Shown here piece after piece: positions 43,884 through 52,128 of a stretch of 64,000 nucleotides of DNA. Each line of letters opens with the position of its first letter. Position 1 is the first letter of the stretch. The notes under the pieces were generated by a model. That model did no database searches, was not told the origin of the DNA, and saw only the letters and a program-made list of their open reading frames with translations. This stretch comes from Ruegeria arenilitoris (lineage in GTDB: Bacteria; Pseudomonadota; Alphaproteobacteria; Rhodobacterales; Rhodobacteraceae), in assembly GCF_013030265.1 (NCBI RefSeq), contig NZ_WPZQ01000014.1:1-64000 (forward strand), read 5' to 3'. A program made the position numbers and the translations under genes.

Positions 43884-44521
43884 TGCAGTGTTTCCTCATT
43901 TGATCCGCCTCGCAGCGAAAATTCGATCAGTGTCACAAGTGTCTCACGCCGGGTACGCAGGCAAGGTGCCTCAAGCAGGGCCTGCTTATCCTCGGGGTCG
44001 AAATCCAATAGCATCGAAAGCGAATTGACCAATAATTCGTCGTCAGCATCTTTCAACGTGTCCCAATCGGTCGACAATTGGCGCGAAGAAAAGAAGCGCT
44101 CCAAAAGCTCAAGGAAACGCGCACGGTTAAAGCTGTCATCCAATTCAGCCTTACCCAGATCGCGATCAAAGCCATCCCATGAGACCTGACAGCGGCGATA
44201 TGGGGTAAAACTGTCCAGTTCGGACTTGATCCGAAACCGAGAAATCCCGGTCAGCGTGATCAGATATCGGCCGTCTTCGGTTTCGGAAAATTGCGTCACA
44301 CGGCCAGCACAGCCGATCTGATGCAGCTTGTTCTCATTGCTAAGGCAAGGGTTCGGCTGAACCATACCGATCAGCCGTTCCTGCGTTTTCAACGCATCGT
44401 CCAGCATCTGCAGATAGCGCGGCTCGAAGATGTGCAACGGCAAGCGTGAACGGGGCAGCAACAGCGCCCCGGGCAATGGAAAAACGGATACCATATCCGG
44501 CAGGTCGGCGGGATGCATCAT
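43880..44521 (-). CDS. LON N-terminal substrate-binding-domain protein
   Basis: A 213-residue stand-alone version of the N-terminal domain of Lon protease ([27 protein letters not shown]), without ATPase or protease domains. It may bind misfolded or specific client proteins. Two adjacent ATGs (44521, 44518) are possible. It lies 27 bases after the thioredoxin-TPR gene and overlaps the Trm112-like gene, a conserved three-gene arrangement in alphaproteobacteria. Confidence 0.9.
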   Translation of the reverse strand: MMHPADLPDMVSVFPLPGALLLPRSRLPLHIFEPRYLQMLDDALKTQERLIGMVQPNPCLSNENKLHQIGCAGRVTQFSETEDGRYLITLTGISRFRIKSELDSFTPYRRCQVSWDGFDRDLGKAELDDSFNRARFLELLERFFSSRQLSTDWDTLKDADDELLVNSLSMLLDFDPEDKQALLEAPCLRTRRETLVTLIEFSLRGGSNEETLQ

Positions 44522-44548
44522 GTACCCGAGTGTAGTCCTGAACGGGAA

Positions 44549-45466
44549 TTAGGCAAATATCATCGAGCTGAGCTTGCGTCGCCCATTCAGAACAATAGGG
44601 TCATTGGGCTTGAGCGCATCGAAAACGGTGAACAACTGCGTCTTGGCCGCGCCGTCGTTCCATTCGCGGTCCCGGCGGAACAGCTCGAGCAATTGTGCCA
44701 CTGCTTGTTCGACATCACCATTGGCGTGCAATGCCTGTGCCAGATCGAAACGGGCCTGATGATTGTCGGGCTCAGCCTCGACCGCTGCAGTCAATTCAGC
44801 CACCGGGCCCGCATCAGCGGCTTGCTTGGCCAGTTCCAGCTGGGCATGTGCCGCCTCAAGCTCCGTTGAACCTGAAATCTCAGCCGGTGCGCCGCTCAGG
44901 ATGGCTTCGGCCTGCTCCAGATCACCAAGGGCGATATGGGCACGCACCAGCCCGCCATAAGCGCCCGCATGGTTTGAATCTTCGCCCAGAATTGCAGCAA
45001 AGGTCTGCGCCGCATCGACCGCTGCGCCGTCGTTCAGCATGTCTTCGGCAGCCTGCACTGCATCTTCCAACTGACCACCGGGGCTTTCGCCACCGGCAGC
45101 TTCGATCACGCGATCAACAAATGCCTTGATCTCGGATCCGGGCACTGCCCCCTGAAAACCATCAACCGGCTGACCTTTGAAAAATGCATAAACGGTCGGG
45201 ATGGACTGAATACGCATCTGCGAGGCGATCATCTGCGCCTCGTCGACGTTGATCTTGACCATCTTCACCGCGCCCTTGGCGGCGGTTACGGCCTCTTCCA
45301 ACAATGGACCCAGCGTTTTGCAAGGGCCACACCAGGGCGCCCAGAAATCGACGATCACCGGGATTTCCTGCGAGGCTTCGACCACGTCGGCCATAAAGGT
45401 CGCCTCTGACCCGTCCTTGATCAGATCGGTGGCTTCGGGGCTGGCTGCGCCGTTCAGAAGGTCCAT
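44549..45466 (-). CDS. Thioredoxin-TPR fusion protein (CnoX/YbbN-like)
   Basis: A 305-residue protein with an N-terminal thioredoxin domain whose active site is W-C46-G-P-C49, followed by a TPR-like C-terminal half (about residues 125-300). This is the architecture of YbbN/CnoX, a redox-regulated holdase that works with chaperones. Unlike E. coli CnoX it keeps both active-site cysteines, so it may act as a true thioredoxin. ATG 45466 has GGAG ten bases upstream. Confidence 0.9.
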   Translation of the reverse strand: MDLLNGAASPEATDLIKDGSEATFMADVVEASQEIPVIVDFWAPWCGPCKTLGPLLEEAVTAAKGAVKMVKINVDEAQMIASQMRIQSIPTVYAFFKGQPVDGFQGAVPGSEIKAFVDRVIEAAGGESPGGQLEDAVQAAEDMLNDGAAVDAAQTFAAILGEDSNHAGAYGGLVRAHIALGDLEQAEAILSGAPAEISGSTELEAAHAQLELAKQAADAGPVAELTAAVEAEPDNHQARFDLAQALHANGDVEQAVAQLLELFRRDREWNDGAAKTQLFTVFDALKPNDPIVLNGRRKLSSMIFA

Positions 45467-45554
45467 AGCATTCACTCTCCGGTTCGTCCTTGCGCCCTAT
45501 ATGCAACCACGTCGCGCGGAAACCAAGGGCCGAGTTGGCGAATTACGTTTTTGA

Positions 45555-46343
45555 TCAGACGTCGAAAGTTGCAAAGACGGGTGCATGATCACTGGGTTTT
45601 TCCCAGCCACGCGCGTCACGTAAGACACGACTTGAATGGCCCGCGTTCGAAATGTCGGGCGTTGCCCATACATGGTCCAGGCGCCGTCCTTTGTCCGCAG
45701 CATCCCAGTCACGCGCGCGATACGACCACCAGCTATAAAGCTGTCCTTCGGGGATATCCTGACGCGTAATGTCGACCCAGCCACCTGCATCCTGCGTTTC
45801 GGCCAGCGTTTCGACCTCGATTGGTGTATGCGAGACCACTTTCAACAACTGCTTGTGAGACCAGACGTCATCTTCACGCGGAGCAATATTCAGATCGCCG
45901 ACAAGGATGGATTTCTCGGGCTTTTCAGCATGGAACCAATCGCGCATATCCGTGAGGTAGTCGAGTTTTTGGCCGAACTTCTCATTCTTTTCGCGATCCG
46001 GAATGTCACCGCCTGCCGGAACGTAGAAATTGTGGATCGTCACACCGTTTTCCAAACGACCCGCGATATGGCGTGCGTGGCCCAGACCGGCAAAATCCTT
46101 GTCACCCACTTCCTCGATCGGCAAACGCGACAGGATGGCGACACCGTTATACCCCTTTTGCCCGCGCGCAATCATGTGAGTGTAACCCAGTTCGGCGAAC
46201 CCCTCGGTCGGGATCTTTTCGACCGGAGATTTGCACTCCTGCAGACACAGCACATCCGGAGCTTCTTCCTGCAACAGTTTCAGCACGATAGGCTCGCGCA
46301 GACGCACGGAGTTGATGTTCCAGGTGGCAAGGGTAAAGGGCAT
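45555..46343 (-). CDS. xthA: Exodeoxyribonuclease III
   Basis: A 262-residue AP endonuclease/3'-exonuclease of base-excision repair. It has LATWNINSVRLRE, LCLQECK with the metal-binding Glu, GDLNIAP and the C-terminal SDHAPVFATFD histidine/aspartate motif. AAGGAA lies eight bases before the ATG. It is monocistronic or expressed with the downstream thioredoxin operon across an 88-base gap. Confidence 0.95.
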   Translation of the reverse strand: MPFTLATWNINSVRLREPIVLKLLQEEAPDVLCLQECKSPVEKIPTEGFAELGYTHMIARGQKGYNGVAILSRLPIEEVGDKDFAGLGHARHIAGRLENGVTIHNFYVPAGGDIPDREKNEKFGQKLDYLTDMRDWFHAEKPEKSILVGDLNIAPREDDVWSHKQLLKVVSHTPIEVETLAETQDAGGWVDITRQDIPEGQLYSWWSYRARDWDAADKGRRLDHVWATPDISNAGHSSRVLRDARGWEKPSDHAPVFATFDV

Positions 46344-46524
46344 CGGCGGTTTCCTTTGTCGCGTTTGGCGAGAGGTTAGCGTGGTGTGAGATGGGGTGCC
46401 ATGAGAAAAGGAAGCTAAGCGGACAAAGCGAACGACTTAATGAAGCACTTATTGATGACCTATGCATTCAATACCGGTGCGCTAGTGATACTTGGGACAC
46501 CACACAACGAACGGAGTTTCGACA

Positions 46525-46848
46525 ATGAGCATTGATGAACGTGAGAGAGATGCCAGAGAGAAGATCAAGGCGCTCTATGGGACTCCAGAGGGTGAATTCG
46601 GCCCGACGCTGTTTGTTTCCCATCACAAAGAAGAACTGGAAACTGACTATTGGACAGATACTTACAGCACTGATGCACCAACTGCAGAGCAAATTCTTGA
46701 TTCATTAGTTTTGGTGGACACTTGGAGTTCAGAGGACGACGATAACGTAGATACCTATGATTTCAGTCTACCGAACGAGGCTACGAATTATCTGTTATCC
46801 GCGCGTTTCGAAGATGGCGAAGTCGTAGAAGTTTCGATGGAGAGCTGA
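46525..46848 (+). CDS. AT-rich orphan gene, 107-residue acidic protein of unknown function
   Basis: Not recognised with confidence. The protein is strongly acidic with no signal peptide or membrane segment. An N-terminal helix (residues 1-20) precedes a mostly beta region that ends SLPNEATNYLLSARFEDGEVVEVSMES, a pattern seen in small immunity-like or DUF families. ATG 46525 follows GGAG by nine bases. The gene and the preceding 180 bases are clearly richer in A/T and use TTA and other codons that neighbours avoid, which suggests recent transfer. Confidence 0.62.
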   Translation: MSIDERERDAREKIKALYGTPEGEFGPTLFVSHHKEELETDYWTDTYSTDAPTAEQILDSLVLVDTWSSEDDDNVDTYDFSLPNEATNYLLSARFEDGEVVEVSMES

Positions 46849-46915
46849 CGCAATCGATAGCGGCACCTTAGTCTGCTAAGGGCTCTATGCCGACCTTTGC
46901 TCCCAATTAAATCAC

Positions 46916-46942
46916 AAAAAAAAGCCGGGCCAAAGGCCCGGC
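46916..46942 (-). terminator. Rho-independent terminator of the response-regulator gene
   Basis: An 8-bp stem (46924-46931 with 46935-46942) with an AAA loop, followed on the minus strand by eight T residues (A-run 46916-46923). It lies about 105 bases beyond the stop at 47048, so the mRNA would have an unusually long 3' leader-like tail. Confidence 0.85.
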
Positions 46943-47047
46943 AGTCCAACAGGGAGGTACATGTCATTACCCGGACATGTGCGGGATGGAAGTAACCTTA
47001 GTATGGGTCAGATAGTATCACTTTGATCCAACTCAATCCACATCCAG

Positions 47048-47734
47048 TTAAGAAACCAGCCTATAGCCACCAGATTCTGTGACCAAAAGGCGTGCATTCG
47101 ACGGATCAGGCTCAATCTTCTGACGAAGCCGGTAGATGTGAGTTTCAAGCGTGTGAGTTGTCACACCGGCGTTATAGCCCCAGACCTCGTGCAGCAGCAC
47201 GTCACGTGCGACAACGCCATCTGTCGAGCGATACAAGAACTTGAGGATATTGGTTTCTTTCTCAGTCAGGCGAATCTTGCGATCGTCTTCGGTGATCAGC
47301 ATTTTCATCGCGGGTTTGAACGTATACGGCCCCAATACGAACACTGCATCCTCAGACTGTTCATGCTGGCGCAGCTGCGCACGAATACGGGCCAGCAGCA
47401 CCGGGAACTTAAATGGCTTCGAGACATAGTCGTTGGCACCGGCATCCAGACCCAAAATCGTATCTGCATCGCTGTCGTGACCAGTCAGCATCAGAATTGG
47501 GCTTTTCACGCCCTGTTTGCGCATCAGGCGGCACAGTTCACGCCCATCGGTGTCCGGCAGGCCCACATCCAGAATCACCAGGTCGTAAATCGCCTCGCGG
47601 GCGCGCTCCATGGCGGATTGACCGTCATGAGCTTCGAACACATCGAAATCCTCGGTCATCACAAGTTGCTCGCTGAGCGCCTCGCGTAGGTCTTCATCAT
47701 CATCCACCAGCAGGATTTTCTTGAGCTGAGCCAT
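47048..47734 (-). CDS. OmpR/PhoB-type response regulator
   Basis: A 228-residue transcription factor with a receiver domain (acidic D11-D13, phosphoacceptor D56 in LVILDVGLPDTDG, Lys in SKPFKF) and a winged-helix DNA-binding domain (LTEKETNILKFLYR ... LLHEVWGYNAGVTTHTLETHIYRLRQKIE). No histidine kinase lies next to it, so the partner is encoded elsewhere. AGGAGG is eight bases upstream of the ATG. It is divergent from ribA. Confidence 0.93.
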   Translation of the reverse strand: MAQLKKILLVDDDEDLREALSEQLVMTEDFDVFEAHDGQSAMERAREAIYDLVILDVGLPDTDGRELCRLMRKQGVKSPILMLTGHDSDADTILGLDAGANDYVSKPFKFPVLLARIRAQLRQHEQSEDAVFVLGPYTFKPAMKMLITEDDRKIRLTEKETNILKFLYRSTDGVVARDVLLHEVWGYNAGVTTHTLETHIYRLRQKIEPDPSNARLLVTESGGYRLVS

Positions 47735-47896
47735 GTTCGGGTCCTCCTAAGCCTGTTGCATCACTTGCGCGTGGAATATGCAATCAACAAGATTTACTGC
47801 AATCGTCTCACGGCCTCGTGTCCGACGCGGCGGAAATGTTTCACATTTGCTGCAGAAAGGGCTAGGAGAATGCCTGATCGCTATAGGGTATCATAG

Positions 47897-48991
47897 ATGA
47901 GTCTCATCCCTGACATTACCGAACTGCTCGCGCGCGCACGTGCGGATCTGCGAATGGGCGTGCCTGTGGTCCTGACCGATGACAGCGGTTTCAGCGTGCT
48001 TGCACTGGCTTCCGAGACCCTGAGTGCTCAGCGCCTTGCCGATTTGAGAGGATTGGGGGGTGAGCCTGTTGTCGCAATCACCGGACGTCGGGCGGAAACA
48101 CTCAAGGCGCGGGCCTATGATGGTGATCTGGCACGTGTGATCATTCCGTCAGATGTGGACATCGCCTGGGTTCAGGCCGTCGCCGACCCATCCGACGATC
48201 TCAATGCCCCGATGAAAGGTCCACTGATGACAGAGCGGCAGGGCAACGCCAACCTGCATCGCATAGCCATTGCGCTGACGAAATCCGCGCGCCTGCTGCC
48301 TGCTGCCGTGGTAGTCCCTGTCGAAGATGGTCGGGCATTCGCTGCAACAAACGGGCTGACCTGCATCGATCATACATCTGCCGCGCCACACCTTGCAGAT
48401 CGCAGTGCGCTACATGAGGTTGTAGCAGCGCGTTTGCCTATGGAAGTTTCCGAGGCTGGCCGATTGCATGTATTCCGGCCCGAAGATGGGGGTGAGGAGC
48501 ATTATGCTGTGGAAATCGGGCGACCTGATCGTGGAAAACCCGTCTTAGCGCGCCTGCATTCAGCCTGTTTCACAGGCGATCTCATGGGCAGCCTGAAATG
48601 TGACTGCGGGCCGCAACTGCGCGGTGCGTTGGCGCAGATGGGCGCCGAAGGCTCAGGTGTATTGCTGTATCTGAATCAGGAAGGCCGAGGTATTGGCCTG
48701 GCCAACAAAATGCGGGCCTATTTCCTTCAGGATCAGGGGTTCGACACCGTCGAAGCCAACCACCGGCTGGGCTTCGAAGATGATGAACGCGATTTCCGAT
48801 TGGGATCGGATATTCTGAAATCACTCGGGTTCAATTCGGTACGGCTGTTAACCAACAACCCTGCCAAAATCTCCATGATGGAACGCACAGGGATTGCAGT
48901 CACTGAACGTGTGCCACTCAAAGTCGGTGAAACAGCCCACAACCGGGGATATCTGGCTACAAAGGCGGCGAAATCGGGTCATCTGCTTTGA
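47897..48991 (+). CDS. ribA: GTP cyclohydrolase II with N-terminal extension
   Basis: It performs the first step of riboflavin synthesis from GTP. The C-terminal half (about residues 165-364) is the RibA domain with zinc ligands C224, C235 and C237 (CFTGDLMGSLKCDCG) and GRGIGLANK. The N-terminal 160 residues resemble a degenerate DHBP-synthase-like module without the clear RibB active-site motif; similar long RibA proteins occur in alphaproteobacteria. AGGG lies eight bases before the ATG. Its stop overlaps the next start (TTGA). Confidence 0.9.
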   Translation: MSLIPDITELLARARADLRMGVPVVLTDDSGFSVLALASETLSAQRLADLRGLGGEPVVAITGRRAETLKARAYDGDLARVIIPSDVDIAWVQAVADPSDDLNAPMKGPLMTERQGNANLHRIAIALTKSARLLPAAVVVPVEDGRAFAATNGLTCIDHTSAAPHLADRSALHEVVAARLPMEVSEAGRLHVFRPEDGGEEHYAVEIGRPDRGKPVLARLHSACFTGDLMGSLKCDCGPQLRGALAQMGAEGSGVLLYLNQEGRGIGLANKMRAYFLQDQGFDTVEANHRLGFEDDERDFRLGSDILKSLGFNSVRLLTNNPAKISMMERTGIAVTERVPLKVGETAHNRGYLATKAAKSGHLL

Positions 48992-49488
48992 CACCCGACG
49001 ATCTGGTTCTGACCCCAAAGGGGGTGCGGTTTTCAGGAAGACTCTTTCCCTGCTCAATCGGCAAGGGTGGACTGAGCGACCAAAAGCGCGAGGGTGATGG
49101 TGCGACCCCGATCGGCGTTCATAGAATCGCTGGTATGCTCTATCGACCTGACCGGATCACGCCCCCTGCCCCGTGGGCACGCCCCATAGGGCCACATGAC
49201 CTCTGGTCGGATGATGTTTCAGACAACAACTATAATCATCTCGTCACAGCCCCATATTCGTTCAGTCACGAACGTCTAAGACGATCCGATCCTTTGTATG
49301 ATCTTGTGCTGATCACGGATTGGAACTGGCCCAATGCAGTTCCCGGAAAAGGATCTGCGATTTTCATCCACCAATGGAGGCGGCCAGGCTATTCGACAGA
49401 AGGCTGCGTGGCATTTCGACGTGACCACCTGCGCTGGATCGCGGAACGGATATCACCCGGTACCCGCCTGATTATTCCGCCGACTTAA
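48988..49488 (+). CDS. L,D-transpeptidase-family protein (YkuD)
   Basis: A 166-residue catalytic domain with H128 and nucleophile C140 in the YkuD pattern (FIHQWRRPGYSTEGCVAF). It lacks a signal peptide, as many short YkuD proteins of this group do, so its site of action is uncertain. The start is TTG 48988, chosen because it overlaps the ribA stop by four bases and no later ATG keeps the domain whole. The end overlaps yggS by 17 bases (convergent). Confidence 0.83.
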   Translation: MTPDDLVLTPKGVRFSGRLFPCSIGKGGLSDQKREGDGATPIGVHRIAGMLYRPDRITPPAPWARPIGPHDLWSDDVSDNNYNHLVTAPYSFSHERLRRSDPLYDLVLITDWNWPNAVPGKGSAIFIHQWRRPGYSTEGCVAFRRDHLRWIAERISPGTRLIIPPT

Positions 49489-50131
49489 TCCGCTCACCAA
49501 AGATGGCAGATCCCACGCGCACATGTGTAGCACCCAGCGCGATCGCAGATTCGAAGTCTCCACTCATCCCCATCGACAACCCTTCAAGCCCGTTTCGCTG
49601 AGCGATTTTGGCGAGCAATGCGAAATGCAAAGAAGGCTCTTCCTCTACAGGGGGGATGCACATCAATCCGCGCACAGGCAGATCAAGTTCTCGGCAATCG
49701 GCAATGAATGCGTCAGCATCAGCAGGCAGAACACCCGCCTTTTGCTCCTCTTCACCTGTGTTGACCTGAATGAACAGGTCCGGACAGGAACCCATTTCCT
49801 GCGCGAGCCGGGCGAGAGTCTTTGCCAGTTTCGGTCGGTCCAGCGAATGGATCGCGTTACACAGCTCCATCGCCTGCCGGGCTTTGTTCGTCTGCAATGG
49901 GCCGATCAGATGTAAATCTATGTCCGAATAGCGCTCTTTGAATTCCGGCCACTTCCCTGCTGCCTCCTGAACACGGTTTTCGCCAAAGCAACGATGCCCC
50001 TGATCAAGGACGGCCTCGACGCGCTCATTCGGTTGCACCTTAGAGACAGCTATCAGCTTCACCGATCCCGCCGGGCGACCAGCTGCGGTTTCAGCTTTGG
50101 CGATACGGGCGGTGATTTCTTGCAGCGGCAT
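49472..50131 (-). CDS. YggS/PLPBP pyridoxal-phosphate homeostasis protein
   Basis: A 219-residue single-barrel PLP protein (alanine-racemase fold type III) with PLP-binding K31 in IAVSKVQP, HLIGPLQTNKARQA and the C-terminal phosphate loop GMSGDFESAIALGATHVRVGSAIFG. It buffers PLP and affects amino-acid balance. Monocistronic. Confidence 0.94.
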   Translation of the reverse strand: MPLQEITARIAKAETAAGRPAGSVKLIAVSKVQPNERVEAVLDQGHRCFGENRVQEAAGKWPEFKERYSDIDLHLIGPLQTNKARQAMELCNAIHSLDRPKLAKTLARLAQEMGSCPDLFIQVNTGEEEQKAGVLPADADAFIADCRELDLPVRGLMCIPPVEEEPSLHFALLAKIAQRNGLEGLSMGMSGDFESAIALGATHVRVGSAIFGERIKSAE

Positions 50132-50180
50132 TGCGCGGTCCTCAATTTTGTTTTGCGCAGAGAAACACCAAGTCAGCGCA

Positions 50181-50210
50181 AAAGAAAAGGGCAGGTCCTA
50201 AGACCTGCCC
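50181..50210 (-). terminator. Rho-independent terminator of the porin gene
   Basis: A perfect 9-bp stem (50189-50197 with 50202-50210) with a four-base loop; on the minus strand it is followed by TTTTCTTT. It lies 24 bases past the porin stop. Confidence 0.92.
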
Positions 50211-50234
50211 TCAAACCTTGCGGTTCAGATCAAC

Positions 50235-51254
50235 TTAGAAGTTGAACTGTGCACCGAAGTCAGCTTGGGTCACGCTTGTGCCCTGACCGCGCTTCGAGCG
50301 ACCAACACCACCGCGCAGGGTTACACCGCCGCCCAGATCGTAGATGGCGCCGATGCCGTACTGCTGGTTATCGTCGTCAGCAGAACCGTCACCGTAGACG
50401 AACTGCAGAGTGGTTGCGGAACCAACAGTGTAGGCACCCGAAACACCGTATGCAGTACCGTTGCGAGCAGCGTTGACCACGTCATCGTCCGCTACAAACA
50501 GGCTACCAGTGAAGTTGCCGAATTCTGCACCCAGAGTGAATACAGTCAGCGACTCTTTTGTGCTGGAGCTGTTCACGCTTGCTTTGGTCTGACCGTAGGC
50601 CAGAGCAGCTGTGATGTTGTTGAACGCATAGGTTGCGCTGATGTCCCAGCGGTCGCCGTCCTGCGGAACACCGTTAACTGCGAAAGTCGCTTGGTCGTAC
50701 GATGCGCCGAACGAGAAGTCGCCAACTGCATACTGGAAGAATACAGCGTTCGAGCCCGAACCGGTCGACGAGTAAGCCAGGAAGTTGTAGTCAACGCCCG
50801 AGTACTGACCTGCGAACAGTTCCAGACCGATTTCAGTACCGTAGTAGTTTGCCAGGTTGTCAAACGAACCCGCTACGTTACCCGCGTCAACACGCAGACC
50901 GCCGTAGATGACCGAGAAACGTGCGCCGTTCAGGCCAGCCGAGTTGGCTTCACCGGTGTTGGCGTTTTCGTCAGCCTGCAGACGAACACGAGCCGAGAAC
51001 TCAACGCCACCGTCGGTTTCTGCGGTGCCGTCGATGTTCAGACGGAAGCGCGAGACCAGGATGGTGTTGTCGGTTGCAACAGTCGCCGTGCCAACGGTCG
51101 GCGGAGTTGTGGTGGTGTCGATGTTCGGTACAGTACCGGTACGGTCTTCTTTGTACGCGATACCAAAACGGCCGTAGCCGCTGAACTTAACTTCCGCTGC
51201 TGCAACGCTTGCGGTCGCGATCAGCGCGGTCGTTGCGAAGAGAACTTTTTTCAT
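50235..51254 (-). CDS. Outer-membrane porin, Rhodobacter type
   Basis: A 339-residue trimeric beta-barrel porin. It has a cleavable signal peptide ending ASVAAAE, a first strand VKFSGYGRFGIAY, many alternating strands, and the required C-terminal phenylalanine (FGAQFNF). It allows passive entry of small solutes. The coding bias is strong (few rare codons), as expected for an abundant protein. GAGGG precedes the ATG by about seven bases. Confidence 0.93.
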   Translation of the reverse strand: MKKVLFATTALIATASVAAAEVKFSGYGRFGIAYKEDRTGTVPNIDTTTTPPTVGTATVATDNTILVSRFRLNIDGTAETDGGVEFSARVRLQADENANTGEANSAGLNGARFSVIYGGLRVDAGNVAGSFDNLANYYGTEIGLELFAGQYSGVDYNFLAYSSTGSGSNAVFFQYAVGDFSFGASYDQATFAVNGVPQDGDRWDISATYAFNNITAALAYGQTKASVNSSSTKESLTVFTLGAEFGNFTGSLFVADDDVVNAARNGTAYGVSGAYTVGSATTLQFVYGDGSADDDNQQYGIGAIYDLGGGVTLRGGVGRSKRGQGTSVTQADFGAQFNF

Positions 51255-51568
51255 CTTGTTTCCCTCGGTTTCAATAATTTCTACTCGACATATGCCTGCT
51301 GCACATGTCTCAGCACGGACATCGTTTCGCTCTTTTCGCCCCCAAAGCGCAAGCTTGCTATAAATGCACCGACGTCATTGAGCCCTGATTGGTGCAAGGA
51401 TGCCACAGTGCATTTGTGCGAAAAGCTGCGCCGACCCCCCGACGGCACATGAACGTGCCCGCAGTGCCCCTAATTAATAAGTGCCAAGTTGGGGGTTGTT
51501 GCAGGAGTTTTCCTTCTCTAGGAGTATCTCTCAGCAATAAACAACAAGTGAAACAGGACCTGCCGACG
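51255..51568. other. 314-base intergenic region between porin and DUF3576 genes
   Basis: No gene could be supported here. It must hold the divergent promoters of the porin (minus) and DUF3576 (plus) genes. A perfect 10-bp palindrome GCAAGCTTGC lies at 51349-51358, and a small GGCAC/GTGCC hairpin at 51444-51459. I could not assign a clear -35/-10 pair. Confidence 0.5.
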
Positions 51569-52057
51569 ATGCGCCTGCTGACGATTCCGGGTTTGATCAT
51601 ACTGACTGCCACCGTTTCGGCCTGCGGTCGTAATAATGACGGGCCTCCGGCTTACAACCCGAAGACACTTGGGGGTGGAAATGCAGCCGAGGCGGAACTT
51701 GATGATCCGAATCGCTCCACAATCTGGGATTTGTTTGGCCCAAATAACGCCGAACAGACCACACAGGTGAATCGGTACTTGTGGGCGGCATCGCTTGATG
51801 TGCTGAATTTCCTGCCCGTTCAGGAGGTTGATCCGTTTACCGGTGTCATCGTCACTGGATACGGCACTCCTCCGGGTGGAGGCCGATCCTATCGCGCGAC
51901 TGTGCATATCAGCGATCCGGCCCTTGCTGCACGCTCTTTGTCGGTCGCGCTGCAGACCAGCGGAGGTGCTCCGGTAAGCGCCGCAACAACGCGGGCGGTC
52001 GAAGACGCCATCCTGTCGCGGGCGCGCCAGCTACGTATTGCGGACAACAAGCTCTAG
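51569..52057 (+). CDS. DUF3576 lipoprotein
   Basis: A 162-residue outer-membrane-type lipoprotein with lipobox VSAC (C19). The mature part, [30 protein letters not shown] and [17 protein letters not shown], matches the alphaproteobacterial DUF3576 family. Function unknown; it is regularly found just before leuS-lptE, which suggests an envelope-assembly link. A longer frame upstream (from 51389) is not family sequence. Confidence 0.87.
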   Translation: MRLLTIPGLIILTATVSACGRNNDGPPAYNPKTLGGGNAAEAELDDPNRSTIWDLFGPNNAEQTTQVNRYLWAASLDVLNFLPVQEVDPFTGVIVTGYGTPPGGGRSYRATVHISDPALAARSLSVALQTSGGAPVSAATTRAVEDAILSRARQLRIADNKL

Positions 52058-52085
52058 TAACCCGCATCAAATCGCAATATTACCA

Positions 52086-52110
52086 CGCCGGGTTCATGCC
52101 CGGCGTTTTC
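52086..52110 (+). terminator. Probable terminator between DUF3576 and leuS
   Basis: An 8-bp stem (52086-52093 with 52100-52107) with a six-base loop runs into four T residues at 52107-52110. It ends 18 bases before the leuS start and follows the DUF3576 stop by 28 bases. The short T-run makes it partly leaky, so leuS could still be read through. Confidence 0.65.
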
Positions 52111-52128
52111 ATTACGAAGGACCGTACG

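Noticed and set aside
47735-47896. FMN riboswitch before ribA
   Set aside because: The 160-base gap lacks the conserved RFN-element stems and is too short for the full structure plus a switch.
50265-51452. 395-codon frame antisense to the porin gene
   Set aside because: Shadow of the strongly biased porin codons; its Cys- and Arg-rich product has no fold signal.
52058-52128. Leucine attenuator or T-box before leuS
   Set aside because: No leucine-rich leader peptide and no T-box core; the hairpin is better read as a terminator.
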